A stretch of 64,000 nucleotides of DNA from Bryobacteraceae bacterium (GTDB lineage Bacteria > Acidobacteriota > Terriglobia > Bryobacterales > Bryobacteraceae), in contig JANWVY010000002.1 of the NCBI GenBank assembly GCA_025056455.1, forward strand, positions 544,737 to 608,736. The letters are read 5' to 3'. The notes beneath the pieces were generated by a model. It ran no database searches and was not told the DNA's origin. It was given only the letters and a program-made list of their open reading frames with translations. A program made the position numbers and the translations under genes. This document shows positions 27,306 through 37,235 of this stretch, piece after piece (positions within the stretch are counted from its first letter, which is position 1; every line of letters begins with the position of its first letter).

Positions 27306-27638
27306 CTAATAACGCGGCAGCCGCGGATCCACTTCGATGCTCCAGCGATCAATGCCTCCGCGCAGGCTCTGGCAATTCGTGACGCCTTGCTCGCGCAGCC
27401 AGTTCACCACCGACAGGCTGCGCATCCCGTGGTGGCAATACACAACCAGGAGCGCCTCCTCGGCCAGATTCTCGATTTGTGGCAGGCGCGCGGGCACGGT
27501 GTTCATCGGAATCAGGTGCGCACCCTCAATCGATGCGATTTGATGCTCCACCGGCTCGCGGCAGTCAATCAAAATGAGACGTTCTCCAGATTCCAATTTC
27601 TTTTTCAGTTCCGCGGGAGTGATTTCGAGCGGCAACAC
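27306..27638 (-). CDS. Single-domain rhodanese-like protein
   Basis: 110 residues forming one rhodanese fold. The active-site loop is VVYCHHGMRS with Cys68, expected to carry a persulfide; the CH-motif segment IDCREPVEH is at about 24-32. Proteins of this kind move sulfane sulfur to acceptors such as thiolation enzymes. Cytoplasmic, with no signal peptide. It precedes the divergent tRNA-Leu gene and has no metabolic neighbour that would show its partner. Confidence 0.9.
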   Translation of the reverse strand: MLPLEITPAELKKKLESGERLILIDCREPVEHQIASIEGAHLIPMNTVPARLPQIENLAEEALLVVYCHHGMRSLSVVNWLREQGVTNCQSLRGGIDRWSIEVDPRLPRY

Positions 27639-27703
27639 GCTCTCATTGTAGCCCTTCCCCGCAAGGGCAATCCGGGCAGTGTGTGCAAGTTAGAAGTCAA
27701 TGT

Positions 27704-27709
27704 TATGAT
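27704..27709 (+). promoter_or_regulatory. Possible -10 element of tRNA-Leu
   Basis: TATGAT lies 21 bp before the tRNA 5' end, about where an extended -10 would be expected. No clear TTGACA-like -35 is present at 17 bp, so this is a weak prediction. Confidence 0.3.
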
Positions 27710-27730
27710 CAAAGGCAGGTCGCTTGCGCT

Positions 27731-27817
27731 GCGAACGTGGCGGAACTGGCAGACGCACCAGACTTAGGATCTGGCGCCCGAAAGGGCGTGGGAGTTCGAC
27801 CCTCCCCGTTCGCACCA
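27731..27817 (+). tRNA. tRNA-Leu (anticodon UAG)
   Basis: 87 nt including an encoded CCA (27815-27817). The acceptor stem pairs GCGAACG with CGTTCGC; the anticodon stem CCAGA/TCTGG encloses CTTAGGA with anticodon TAG at 27765-27767. A long variable arm (GCCCGAAAGGGC) marks a class II tRNA, as required for leucine. The T arm has GTTCGAC. Confidence 0.97.
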
Positions 27818-27984
27818 CTCCGCTTCAACCGCATCCTGGGCTCTCCGCCCAAGACAGGCAATTCCGAGCCCAAAAACCGTGAATCACAGAAGACGAAAAG
27901 GCGCTTCTGTTAATCCACCTCCTCGACAACAAATCTTTAACATTCCGTAACGTGAATTCAAGAATGGGCAGCTAACCTCACCCT

Positions 27985-30900
27985 ATGCTCTTTTTCTTCC
28001 TTCTGGCGCTTGCCGCTAGCGCCTCCGCTCAAACGGCCTCGCTGTCGGGGCGAGTACTGGATAGTAGTTTGGCCGCCGTCCAAGGGGCTTTGGTGGAGGT
28101 CAAAAGCCTCGCCACGCAAACAAAACTGACGACCCAGACCAATGCTGAAGGTTTTTTTCTCCTGCCCACTTTGAATCCGGGCGCGTACTCGATCACCATC
28201 ACGGCAGATGGTTTTGCGACAGCTACCATGGAGCGCGCGCTGCTTGAGGTGGGGCAAGTCCGCACGGTCGAGTTCAAGCTGCAGCCTCGCGCGGTGGCCG
28301 AAACGATTCAGGTGACCGATGCTTCTCCCTTGCTTGAAAGCGCGCGCGCGGACCGGGGAGCGGTTGTGGAAAGCAGCTTTGTGTTATCAATTCCGCTCAA
28401 TATTCGAAATCCTTTGCAGCTCGTAAATTTTACGCCTGGAGTGACAGGCGGTGGGCTATCAGGGGTTTATGGCGCAGCGGGCACAAACACGGTGAGCCAG
28501 ACGCAGACCAATTCCTGGCGCATCAACGGCGGGAAGGCCAACACCAACGAAATCCAGCTAGACGGCGCAACCAACATTCAAGCCTACGCCAATCAGGCTG
28601 CCGCGGTTCCGCAAGTCGACGCTGTCCAGGAGTTTCGCGTTCACACCTCGCCCTATGCGCCCGAGTTTGGACGCACTTCCGGCGGTGTCATCAGTTTCGC
28701 GATGCGTTCCGGCACCAGTCAGCTCCACGGAACGGCCCACGAGTTTCTGCGAAACAGCGTCCTGGACGCGAATGGCTTCAACGCCAACCGCGCCCTGCGG
28801 CCCCGTCAGAAGCTCCAGCGTAATCAATTCGGTGGAACCTTGGGCGGTCCGGTGTGGATTCCGAAGATTTATAACGGCGCCAATAAAACATTTTTCTTCT
28901 TCGCCTACGAAGGACTCCGGGAGTCTGCGGCAAGCTCGTTCACAGGCTCGGTGCCCACGGCTGCGGAACGCGTTGGTAATTTCTCGCAAAGCCGTGACGT
29001 AAATGGCGCTCTCATTCTGATCTACAACCCGCGCTCGACGCGCTTAGATCCTACAGCCCCGCCGGGAACAACACGGTTCATTCGTGACCTATATCCGGGC
29101 AACATTCTTCCCGCCAACGAATTGAACCAAGTAGGAGTCAATTTGCTGCGTTTTTTCCCGGAACCCAATCAAGCTGGCCGGGGCCAGTCCAACATCGATA
29201 ATTTCTTCTCAGGCGACCCCTCCCGTTCGGATCAGAACCGGGTGGACATCAAGGTTAATCATCAGCTCAGCGAGCGACACGCCTTGATGGCGCGGTGGAA
29301 CTGGTTTAAAAACTTTACGCGCAATCCGAGTGCTTATAACAACGAAGCCAGCCCCAACTCCACGCGCCAGCAGTTGCCCGGCATCAACGGCATGCTCCAG
29401 CACACATGGATTCTCAACTCCGTCAACATCCTGGAACATCACTTTGCGTATGGCTTTTCCCAAAGTCTCCGGGTTTCAACCGGCGTCGGCTTCGACCCTG
29501 TGACGCTCGGCATGGCGCCGAACACTTTCACCGGATTGCGGGACAAAATTTTCCCCGGAGTCACCATGACGCGCCTGTCAAATCTGGGTGGCCTAGCGCG
29601 GAATGACTCTCAGTCGGAGTTTTTCCAGTACCGGGCCAACGTCACGATGGTCCGTGGCGCACACACCTTCAAGACAGGGTTCGATTTTCGCCATTTCCCG
29701 GTAACGTTCGCGGTCACCAATCCGGTGAGCATCGCCGCTACGTTCAATTTCACGGGGGGGCCCAATCCGGCGGCGCCTGCCGCGGCCTCCGGGCACGGAG
29801 CCGCGGATCTCTTATTGGGCGCTGCGCAGGTGACAGGCAACATCGTTCCGGCTGAAGTCAACTCGAGACTCTATTACGGCTTGTTCTTTCAGGATGAATG
29901 GCGGCTTTCGCGCCGGCTCACGCTGACCTACGGGCTGCGGTATAACTTGGAGACGCCCGCCGTAGAGGAAAAAAACGCTTACGTGTTTCTCGATCTGGAG
30001 TCGCCAAGCCCCATCGCCAGCCGCGTCCCGGCAATTCCCAACCTGAGGGGTGGCCTCGGCTTCCCGGGCATCGAAGGTCGCGGCCGCCGTGTTCAGCAAG
30101 TGGATCGCAACAATTTAGACCCTCGCCTCGGTCTTGCCTTTAGCTGGAACGACAAGACGGTGATCCGCTCGGGCTTCGGGATCTTCCATCATCCCACGGT
30201 GCCGCTGCTAGAAGTCTCGCAAGGATTTTCGTTGCGATCCTCGAGCTTGCACACCGAGCCCAATGGCTTTACGCCGCTTTTTAATCTCGCCCAGCCCTTC
30301 CCCAATGGGCTGCCGCAGCCGATGGGCAACTCACTCGGTCTGGCCACCCTGCTTGGGCAAAACATTAACGCCGTGATGCGCAACCAGCAGATCAGCTACA
30401 ACATTCACTGGTCTCTGGATGTGCAGCGCGAGCTCCCCGCGCAGTTTCTGCTCAACGTTGGCTACGCCGGCACGTCTGGCGTGGAGCTACCAAGCCCGGT
30501 CAATTTCAATCAGCTGCCAGACGCGGCGCTTGCGCAGGGTCCAGCTTTGCTGCAAGCCGTACCCAATCCCTTCTTTGGCGTGATTACGGACCCGACTTCG
30601 CCGCTGAGCCGGCCTACGGTTCAGCGAGGACAGCTCTTGCGCCCGTTCCCTCATTTCCTGAACGTCATCGCTAATGGGGTGGGAGCCGGGCACTCCACCT
30701 ATCACGCTCTGCAACTCAGCCTCCAGCGGCGCTTCACCAACGGGCTGGCGTTCCTGCTCGCCTACACCCGGTCCAAAATGATCGATAACGTTGGCGAGGT
30801 CTCGCTGGTTGGCGGCGACGTTACTGGCTTTCAAAACAACAATTGCTACTCCTGCGACCGGAGCCTCAGCTTCCAGGACACTCCGGATGTTCTCCGCCTC

Positions 30901-31434
30901 AGCCTTCGCTACGATCTGCCCTTTGGGAAAGGCCGCCGCTACTGGAACCGGGGCTGGGCAGCAAACATCTTTGGCGGCTGGAGCGCCTCCTCCTTCTGGC
31001 TGTTCGATACTGGCCTGCCGGTTCGTGTGACGTCGCCCAATGACTCAAATTCGTTCGGAGGTGGGGGTGTTTTCCGGCCCAACGCCACTGGCCGGCGGGC
31101 AGGCGGTGTCGCCCGCAATTTCACCGATGGTGCTCCTTACTTTAACGCCGACGCTTTTTCCCGCACGCCCCCTTTTAGCTTCGGGAACGTGAGCCGCAAC
31201 CTGCCCGATGTCCGGCAGCCTGGCCAGAATATTTGGAATCTGATGATTGAAAAAGCGTTTTTCCTCACCGAACAGCTCGCCCTGGATTTTCGAACGGAGA
31301 TGTTTAACGCCTTTAATACGGTTCACTTCGCCGGTCCGGCCACTAACATCGCAACGCAAGACTTCGGGCGTATTTTTCTCCGGCAGCTAAATCCGCCACG
31401 CCAAATTCAGTTTGGCGCACGCCTGCGCTTTTAG
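27985..31434 (+). CDS. Oar-like TonB-dependent receptor with CarboxypepD_reg-like domain
   Basis: Outer-membrane receptor of 1149 aa with signal peptide MLFFFLLALAASASAQ, a carboxypeptidase-regulatory-like domain (about residues 18-95, SLSGRVLDSSLAAVQGALVEV), a plug (about 110-235, with RINGGKANTNEIQLDGATN and APEFGRTSGGVISFAMRSG), then a barrel ending in FGARLRF. Ligand unknown. A protein tyrosine phosphatase gene starts 32 bp after its stop on the same strand. Its upstream region (27818-27984) also holds the tRNA-Leu 3' flank. Confidence 0.92.
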   Translation: MLFFFLLALAASASAQTASLSGRVLDSSLAAVQGALVEVKSLATQTKLTTQTNAEGFFLLPTLNPGAYSITITADGFATATMERALLEVGQVRTVEFKLQPRAVAETIQVTDASPLLESARADRGAVVESSFVLSIPLNIRNPLQLVNFTPGVTGGGLSGVYGAAGTNTVSQTQTNSWRINGGKANTNEIQLDGATNIQAYANQAAAVPQVDAVQEFRVHTSPYAPEFGRTSGGVISFAMRSGTSQLHGTAHEFLRNSVLDANGFNANRALRPRQKLQRNQFGGTLGGPVWIPKIYNGANKTFFFFAYEGLRESAASSFTGSVPTAAERVGNFSQSRDVNGALILIYNPRSTRLDPTAPPGTTRFIRDLYPGNILPANELNQVGVNLLRFFPEPNQAGRGQSNIDNFFSGDPSRSDQNRVDIKVNHQLSERHALMARWNWFKNFTRNPSAYNNEASPNSTRQQLPGINGMLQHTWILNSVNILEHHFAYGFSQSLRVSTGVGFDPVTLGMAPNTFTGLRDKIFPGVTMTRLSNLGGLARNDSQSEFFQYRANVTMVRGAHTFKTGFDFRHFPVTFAVTNPVSIAATFNFTGGPNPAAPAAASGHGAADLLLGAAQVTGNIVPAEVNSRLYYGLFFQDEWRLSRRLTLTYGLRYNLETPAVEEKNAYVFLDLESPSPIASRVPAIPNLRGGLGFPGIEGRGRRVQQVDRNNLDPRLGLAFSWNDKTVIRSGFGIFHHPTVPLLEVSQGFSLRSSSLHTEPNGFTPLFNLAQPFPNGLPQPMGNSLGLATLLGQNINAVMRNQQISYNIHWSLDVQRELPAQFLLNVGYAGTSGVELPSPVNFNQLPDAALAQGPALLQAVPNPFFGVITDPTSPLSRPTVQRGQLLRPFPHFLNVIANGVGAGHSTYHALQLSLQRRFTNGLAFLLAYTRSKMIDNVGEVSLVGGDVTGFQNNNCYSCDRSLSFQDTPDVLRLSLRYDLPFGKGRRYWNRGWAANIFGGWSASSFWLFDTGLPVRVTSPNDSNSFGGGGVFRPNATGRRAGGVARNFTDGAPYFNADAFSRTPPFSFGNVSRNLPDVRQPGQNIWNLMIEKAFFLTEQLALDFRTEMFNAFNTVHFAGPATNIATQDFGRIFLRQLNPPRQIQFGARLRF

Positions 31435-31465
31435 GCCGGAATCCCACGCCGGGTCAGGAAATCCC

Positions 31466-32329
31466 ATGCAACGACGCCATTTTCTCTTCCTGCTTTCGAC
31501 CCCTGGGTTTGTCTTCGGGCGAAAGCCACTCCGGGAGCGCCAGATCAAACTGGAGGGAGCGCAGAATTTTCGCGATCTCGGGGGCTATCCAACGCACAGC
31601 GGCCAGCGGATTCGCTACGGCCGCGTTTTTCGCTCCGACTCGCTGGCGAAACTCACACCGGCGGACTTTCAAAAACTCTCGGAGCTGCGCATTCGAACCG
31701 TTTGCGATCTGCGTTCCGCGGCAGAGCGTGCGGCCGAGAAAACATCATGGCCTCAAGGACCGCAGGCTCCCAAAATCATTCACCTGGACATCCTGGCCGC
31801 CAATTCGAACCGCTCGAGTGAGGATCCAACTCGGGCCTTCCTCACGAGGCTTTTGGGCCGCCAAGCTCAACCCGGGGCCGCCTCTGAACTTCTTGCCGAG
31901 TCCATGCAAACCATGGCTTTGACTGCTGCGCCGCTCTACGGAGAGCTCATCCGCCACATCCTTGAGTCTCGCCAGCCGTTGCTGTTTCATTGCACCGCTG
32001 GCAAAGATCGTACCGGGCTCGCCGCGGCCCTGCTCATGAAAGTTCTCGATGTCACCGAGGAGGCGATTTTCGAGGATTATCTTCTCGTCAACCAGATCGT
32101 CCCGGTGGACAAAAACGCCCAGGCGCTGGCCGATCGCATCAAGGCCTTTACCGGGCAAGAAATACCCGTTGAGACACTGAAGCCGCTGCTTGGTACGCAA
32201 CGCGAATGGCTCTCGGCCGCATTCTCTGCCATTGAGCAGAAATACGGTTCCTTTGACCGTTACCGCCAGCAGGCCATGGGTCTGTCCAACAACGAGGTCA
32301 AGCGTCTGAAAAAAATCCTCCTGGACTGA
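31466..32329 (+). CDS. Exported tyrosine-protein phosphatase (Y_phosphatase3-like)
   Basis: The catalytic P-loop HCTAGKDRTG (Cys176, Arg182 when starting at the ATG 31466) is the CX5R signature of dual-specificity or tyrosine phosphatases; FRDLGGY near residue 35 and VFRSDSLAKLT are typical of the family that includes MptpB and lipid phosphatases. The C-terminal helices match the Y_phosphatase3 pattern. MQRRHFLFLLSTPGFVFG looks like a Tat-like or Sec signal, suggesting a periplasmic or secreted enzyme. CAGGAA upstream supports this start over the longer frame from 31412. The substrate could be a phosphoprotein or phosphoinositide and is unknown. Confidence 0.85.
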   Translation: MQRRHFLFLLSTPGFVFGRKPLRERQIKLEGAQNFRDLGGYPTHSGQRIRYGRVFRSDSLAKLTPADFQKLSELRIRTVCDLRSAAERAAEKTSWPQGPQAPKIIHLDILAANSNRSSEDPTRAFLTRLLGRQAQPGAASELLAESMQTMALTAAPLYGELIRHILESRQPLLFHCTAGKDRTGLAAALLMKVLDVTEEAIFEDYLLVNQIVPVDKNAQALADRIKAFTGQEIPVETLKPLLGTQREWLSAAFSAIEQKYGSFDRYRQQAMGLSNNEVKRLKKILLD

Positions 32330-32518
32330 AGTGTGGGATTGCAGTTGATGGAGGGAGGATGGCCGCGCCGATTCGCGAGGCTTGGCATAATCAGCAGACG
32401 AGCGATGGATGGCTGGCGCAGCCCTTTGCGCCGTTCTCGAGCAGGCGCGCGGAGCTCCACCCGGCAAAATCGAGATGCGAACTACCCCGCGAAGGCGAAC
32501 CTGAAAGCGCAGCGGAAG

Positions 32519-33760
32519 TTACTGACGGTCACTAGATACCGCAGCCGGCTTGTCCACTTCTACGGCAAAGACATAGCTATCGCCAAACATGTTAGAGCGG
32601 AAAACGATCCATTTCTCATCTGGGGTAAAGCTCACGTTTGGCTCCAGCCTGTAGCCGTGATTCTTCATGTTGACCAGCTTCTCGGCGCGCAGGACACCAG
32701 GGCGAATGAAAGTAGGATCATCCACACCGCGGTTGGGCAGTTCTTCGGGCCGGAACAAGTAGATCCACTGCCCATCGGGCGCCCGCGCAACTTGGCCCGG
32801 ATCGCCACCGTCACCCGCAAAGAGCGTCATACTCCGGTTGATATTAAAGTGAATCGACCACTCATTCCGCTGCAGGTGATACCAGGTTCGTTTACCCGTG
32901 GCTACCTCATAGCCGGCTAACCAAAACACCTCACCCCGTGGCGTTTGCAGATCATACCAGATGGTCTTGCCATCCGGGCTCCAGAATTCGTGGCCCCAAA
33001 TCTCCATCGCCATGGTTCGCGAATGGATTTTCTTTAGACCCGTCCCATCCGTGCGAATTAACCAGATCCGGTCCACTTTGTGCCAGGGGCCTTCATGGCA
33101 AAACATCAACAGCCCAGGGTCGGTAGGAGAGAAAAGCAAATGGTTGAGCCAGTCGTTGGCGCGATGTAAGACCTTGCGTTCTCCCGTATCGATACGGATA
33201 GTGTAGAGCGACATGGGAAGGCGGGCCGCCCAGCGCTCCTCCATCATTTGACCTTTGTTGAGTGGCTCCTCATTGGGCCGGGCCCGCTGGGCCCGCTGTC
33301 CGTAGTCCACCCCTTGGACCGAGTCAATCGAAACGCCCGCTAGGAGCGTTTCGTCAGCATTTACAGTCGAGACACCCCCACGGGGCGGCAGCACTCCAAT
33401 CCGTTTTGATTCTCCTGTATCGACGTTCGTATACCAGGCAGCGCCCTCCTTCACGTAATAAACGCGGGGGTGGCGCCGACCTGCCTCGATCAACCGCGCC
33501 GGGGCCGGCACCACTAAGCGGGATTCGCGCGTAGCTAGCGTGAGCACGTGGATGCCGGCCGGCGACGTGTACAGCATCCGTTTTCCGTCCGGCAGGTAGC
33601 TGTTCTGGTTGAAGTACATACTCGCGCTGCCAGGTTCGCGAGTGAGCCTGATCACACGGTGGCCGGTATCCGGATCCACCCAGCTTTCTGGAGGCGGACT
33701 CGGTTGGGCCCAGCCCAGGGCGCTGCAGAGGAATCCGAGAAGGATTGGCTGTCGCATCAT
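32519..33760 (-). CDS. PL22-like (oligogalacturonate lyase-related) beta-propeller
   Basis: Secreted (MMRQPILLGFLCSALGWAQ) seven-bladed propeller of 413 aa. It shows the oligogalacturonate lyase pattern: WVDPDTGHRVIRLT at the start, MFCHEGPWHKVDRIWLI (about residues 220-236), GHEFWSPDGKTIWYD and NEWSIHFN. However, the HPHPSFTPD-like segment that supplies metal ligands in known PL22 enzymes reads LEPNVSFTPD here, so catalytic competence is doubtful; it could be a lyase variant or a binding protein. It begins 14 bp downstream of the stop of an Oar-like receptor gene on the same strand, strongly suggesting one transcript and a shared carbohydrate substrate. Confidence 0.75.
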   Translation of the reverse strand: MMRQPILLGFLCSALGWAQPSPPPESWVDPDTGHRVIRLTREPGSASMYFNQNSYLPDGKRMLYTSPAGIHVLTLATRESRLVVPAPARLIEAGRRHPRVYYVKEGAAWYTNVDTGESKRIGVLPPRGGVSTVNADETLLAGVSIDSVQGVDYGQRAQRARPNEEPLNKGQMMEERWAARLPMSLYTIRIDTGERKVLHRANDWLNHLLFSPTDPGLLMFCHEGPWHKVDRIWLIRTDGTGLKKIHSRTMAMEIWGHEFWSPDGKTIWYDLQTPRGEVFWLAGYEVATGKRTWYHLQRNEWSIHFNINRSMTLFAGDGGDPGQVARAPDGQWIYLFRPEELPNRGVDDPTFIRPGVLRAEKLVNMKNHGYRLEPNVSFTPDEKWIVFRSNMFGDSYVFAVEVDKPAAVSSDRQ

Positions 33761-33774
33761 CTTAGAACTCTTTT

Positions 33775-36700
33775 CTAGAACTCAATGCGAGCCGATAGCT
33801 GTACCGTCCGCGGGGCATTCGCTTGGTTACTGACGCGGCCGAAGTTGGCGTTGGTGATATTCGTGCCGATTCCACCAAACACCACAAAGTTGAAGGCATT
33901 GATGGCGTCAGCCTGGAGGGCAAATCGGAGCCGCTCGCGAATGGGAAAACTACGGCGCAGGCCCAGATCGATGTTGTAACTGTTTGGTGCTCGTAGGCCG
34001 TAGGCGAGGGTGCGTGGCGTCGTGCCATAAGTGAATGGCGCCGGCACGGCGAATGCATTCCTGTCAATGAAGCTGGGCGGGTTGGGGCCGAGTAGGTCCC
34101 CGTCGCCCCAAGCGCCATTGATTCGCACAGGACCAGAGAACTGCGGCGCGTAGTCGGCGTAGCAGCTCCCGGCGTTCGGAAGGTTGCAGGTCGCCCCAAT
34201 CGGCCCGAGCGGAAGTCCCGTAGAGAACTGTGAAATGCCAGACAATTGCCAGTCACGGCTGAGGAGCCGAAGCCAGCGCGGCCCGCGATCGGCCGGGCTC
34301 TGGTAAACAAACGTCGCGTTCATGACGTGCACCAAGTCATCAGAGGAAGCCGAGCGTTCAGTCTTCCAGTTGTAAGCAGATCGGCTGCCTTCTGTGTCGT
34401 CGATAATTCGCGCCCAAGTATAGTTCCAGTTTACGGACAACCCACGCCAACGCCGCTGCTGGAGGGTTACTTGGAGCGAGTTGTAATGCGAATTGCCGAC
34501 GTTTCCCCAGATGTCATTTACGGACGAATACTGAGGGAAGGGCCGCAGCATTTGGGAAATCGTGGCGTTCGGCGAAAAATTCGCAAATGGGAGAGCGATT
34601 TCTGGGAACTGCTGTTGAGCGAGAGCAATATTGGCGGGCGTCGCGCGTTGCTGTAAGAGTGCTCCCAAGCGGAGATATTTGGGATCGATTTGATTGGAAT
34701 AGATACCCCGTCCCCCACCTCCGAGAAATCGCCCGTTGCTGCCCACATAGCTTACACCCAGCGTGGTGGTATTTGTAAGCGCATGTTGGAAACCGAAGCT
34801 GAAGTTCTGATATCGCGGCGGCCGGGCGCCGATTTCGAAATCACCAAAGGTGATACCCGCGCCAGTCGCCCGTTCCGTGGTGAAGCCGGTGTTCAAGGTC
34901 GGGTCGAAGAAAGGAGCGGGTGTGTAGGATGGCACGCCGGCGTTCCAATTGAACGCAGGAGTAAAACCATCGATGCTCGGGAAGGTGACCTGCGCGGAGT
35001 ATCCAAGAAGGCCCGTGCCATTTCGGGCTCCTCCACGCCCCCCAATCGCTCCCCGGCGCGAATACATGATCCCGTAACTGGACCGCAGGACGGTTTTGGA
35101 GCCGATCTGGTAGGCTAGGCCCAACCGGGGCCCCCAAGCGCCGTAATAATTCTTGATCGGTGTGCGGCATTTGCAGCTGTGTGGACCAAAGCCGGCAAAT
35201 TGCAGCGCCCCAGGCCGGCCTGAGGCGGCGGGATTAGGCAGGTCCGGGTTCATAAAACTCCAGCGATCCGCGACTTCAACGTACGGCAGCGCGAGATCAT
35301 AGCGCAGCCCCAAATTGAGGGTGAGCTTCTGACTGACCCTAAAGTCATCCTGTACCCAACCAGCATAGTTTCGGAAACGCCCGCCCGTACCAACCACGAA
35401 ATCTTCGATCACTGTGGCGCTGTTCACGGTCCCTAGAAGAAAACTTGCATAGCTATTGCCTTGCGTTGCCTGGAGCACTCCAGCGGCGTTGAATCCTGCC
35501 GTCTGGTTGTTACTAAAGTTCCAAGTCGCGAGGCTGCCGTAGGTCCGCTCTTTTTGGTTACTTTGCATGCGTTGCATCTGGTAGCCAAAGGTGAGCGAAT
35601 GCTTGCTCTTGACCCACTGTAGGTTGTTCTGGAGGGTGAACGTATTGAGCGTCTCGGTGAATGCCCGCGCATCTGTGCCGCGCCAGCCGGCAGGCGAATT
35701 TGGCCCGCTAAAAGAGATTTCAGGGAAAGCGTCACGGGCTTCCCCCGGCGGCAGACCCCGGAGCCCTGCTTTCTCTGCCCATTTCCCATCAATCGTTGCG
35801 TTTTGGATTGGGACATTCAGCCGCGAGAAGCCATAACTAACTTGATTGATCAAGTTCGGCCGTAGGGTCCAAGTGTGTTTGATGGAAGTCGTCGTGGGAA
35901 TCTCTTCTACCAGGCGGGTCACGGCGTAGGGCAAGGGCAGCGTGTTGCCCCGGTAAGGAGTCGTCTGACTCCGCTTGCCGAACGAGTACAGATAAGCAAA
36001 GCTATGTTTTTCATTCCATACGTAGTCGATCTTATTCGTTGTGTTGTAGTTGGAAAATCCGGTGCCCACCGAGCCGAGATAATTGTTCTGAATATTGCCG
36101 TTTGTAGGCGTTGGCAAGTCAGCTTGAAACACGAGAGAGATTGGGGAAAGCCGCGAGGCCGGAATCACATTGCCCGAAAACGGTGTGCGCGAACACACTC
36201 CCCCTGGGGGGCACGAAGTCGAGTTGGGATCAAAAATCGGGACCGGCAGGGAGCTAAAATCTCCCCGGCGGAAGGCAAGCGAGGGGATGGAGAAAAAACT
36301 CGCGGCGGTGGCTGCGCGGTATTCGTACCCTGAGAAGGAACCAAAGAAAAACAGTTTATTCTTGCGGATCGGTCCCCCCAGTGTAAAACCGAATTCGTTT
36401 TGATTCTGCTGGGGCCGCGTGGGGCGGAAAAATCCGCGCGCGTCCAGTACCGTGTTGCGGAAATAGTTGAAGGCCGAGCCGTGAAACTGGTTCGTGCCCG
36501 ACTTAATTACGTAGTTTTGCGCCCCCTGTCCGTTGAACTGAACGGCTGTACCTGCCGTTTCCGCCTGGAACTGTTCGACAGCATCTACAGACACGCCGAG
36601 GGAAAGATTTCGCCCTTCTCCTTGCACCGTGGGGTTGGTCACAGCAACGCCGTCTACGTACACGTCGTTCGAGAAATCCTGCCCGCCCAAAGTATTGCCC

Positions 36701-37215
36701 CACCGGCTGGTGTTTGTGACACCAGGCTGGAGAAAGACAAACGCGGTAGGATTTCTCGGTGTGCCGCTGCCCATCGCCAAGGGAAGCGCGCGATACTCTT
36801 CGTTCCTCACTGTGGTTCCCAAGCGGGCGTCCGCTGTGCTCAGCTGAGGCGGCGTATCAGTGATCGTTACCTCCTGCGCCATCGAGCCAAGCGGCAGCGT
36901 TACGTTCACGGCTACTGAGCTCAGAGCGTCAACGACAATTTTCTCCAGGCTTGTGCTCATGAATCCGTCCGCAGAAACCGTGAGTCGATATTCGCCAACG
37001 GGAAGCGGTGAAATCACGTACACACCAGCCTCCGTAGTGATTCGCACCGTTTCTACGCCGGTAGCCACATTTTTGGCAAGGACGCGTGCCCGAGGAACAA
37101 CCGCTCCGCTCGGATCCGTGACGACGCCCGTGATCGTGCCACCCCCCTGACTCCACACTCGCGCAACCAAAAGGGACCCCAAGCCGAGAAGGAGAAGAAT
37201 ACGGAGACGAGGCAT
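33775..37215 (-). CDS. Oar-like TonB-dependent receptor with CarboxypepD_reg-like domain
   Basis: Outer-membrane receptor of 1146 aa: signal peptide MPRLRILLLLGLGSLLVARVWS, a carboxypeptidase-regulatory-like domain (about residues 26-105, GTITGVVTDPSGAVVPRARV), a plug (about 115-250, with SNDVYVDGVAVTNPTV and QNYVIKSGTNQFHG), then a barrel ending AARIEF-like (LSARIEF). GGGAG about 9 nt before the ATG is the probable ribosome binding site. It forms an apparent operon with the PL22-like propeller gene downstream, pointing to uronate-containing oligosaccharides as candidate ligands. A perfect TTGAC-N4-GTCAA palindrome lies 21 bp upstream of its start. Confidence 0.92.
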   Translation of the reverse strand: MPRLRILLLLGLGSLLVARVWSQGGGTITGVVTDPSGAVVPRARVLAKNVATGVETVRITTEAGVYVISPLPVGEYRLTVSADGFMSTSLEKIVVDALSSVAVNVTLPLGSMAQEVTITDTPPQLSTADARLGTTVRNEEYRALPLAMGSGTPRNPTAFVFLQPGVTNTSRWGNTLGGQDFSNDVYVDGVAVTNPTVQGEGRNLSLGVSVDAVEQFQAETAGTAVQFNGQGAQNYVIKSGTNQFHGSAFNYFRNTVLDARGFFRPTRPQQNQNEFGFTLGGPIRKNKLFFFGSFSGYEYRAATAASFFSIPSLAFRRGDFSSLPVPIFDPNSTSCPPGGVCSRTPFSGNVIPASRLSPISLVFQADLPTPTNGNIQNNYLGSVGTGFSNYNTTNKIDYVWNEKHSFAYLYSFGKRSQTTPYRGNTLPLPYAVTRLVEEIPTTTSIKHTWTLRPNLINQVSYGFSRLNVPIQNATIDGKWAEKAGLRGLPPGEARDAFPEISFSGPNSPAGWRGTDARAFTETLNTFTLQNNLQWVKSKHSLTFGYQMQRMQSNQKERTYGSLATWNFSNNQTAGFNAAGVLQATQGNSYASFLLGTVNSATVIEDFVVGTGGRFRNYAGWVQDDFRVSQKLTLNLGLRYDLALPYVEVADRWSFMNPDLPNPAASGRPGALQFAGFGPHSCKCRTPIKNYYGAWGPRLGLAYQIGSKTVLRSSYGIMYSRRGAIGGRGGARNGTGLLGYSAQVTFPSIDGFTPAFNWNAGVPSYTPAPFFDPTLNTGFTTERATGAGITFGDFEIGARPPRYQNFSFGFQHALTNTTTLGVSYVGSNGRFLGGGGRGIYSNQIDPKYLRLGALLQQRATPANIALAQQQFPEIALPFANFSPNATISQMLRPFPQYSSVNDIWGNVGNSHYNSLQVTLQQRRWRGLSVNWNYTWARIIDDTEGSRSAYNWKTERSASSDDLVHVMNATFVYQSPADRGPRWLRLLSRDWQLSGISQFSTGLPLGPIGATCNLPNAGSCYADYAPQFSGPVRINGAWGDGDLLGPNPPSFIDRNAFAVPAPFTYGTTPRTLAYGLRAPNSYNIDLGLRRSFPIRERLRFALQADAINAFNFVVFGGIGTNITNANFGRVSNQANAPRTVQLSARIEF

Positions 37216-37235
37216 TTGCTGAACTCCCGCGACAA

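Noticed and set aside
27683-27913. 76-codon frame over tRNA-Leu
   Set aside because: The DNA folds as a full class II tRNA; the frame is a by-product of the tRNA sequence.
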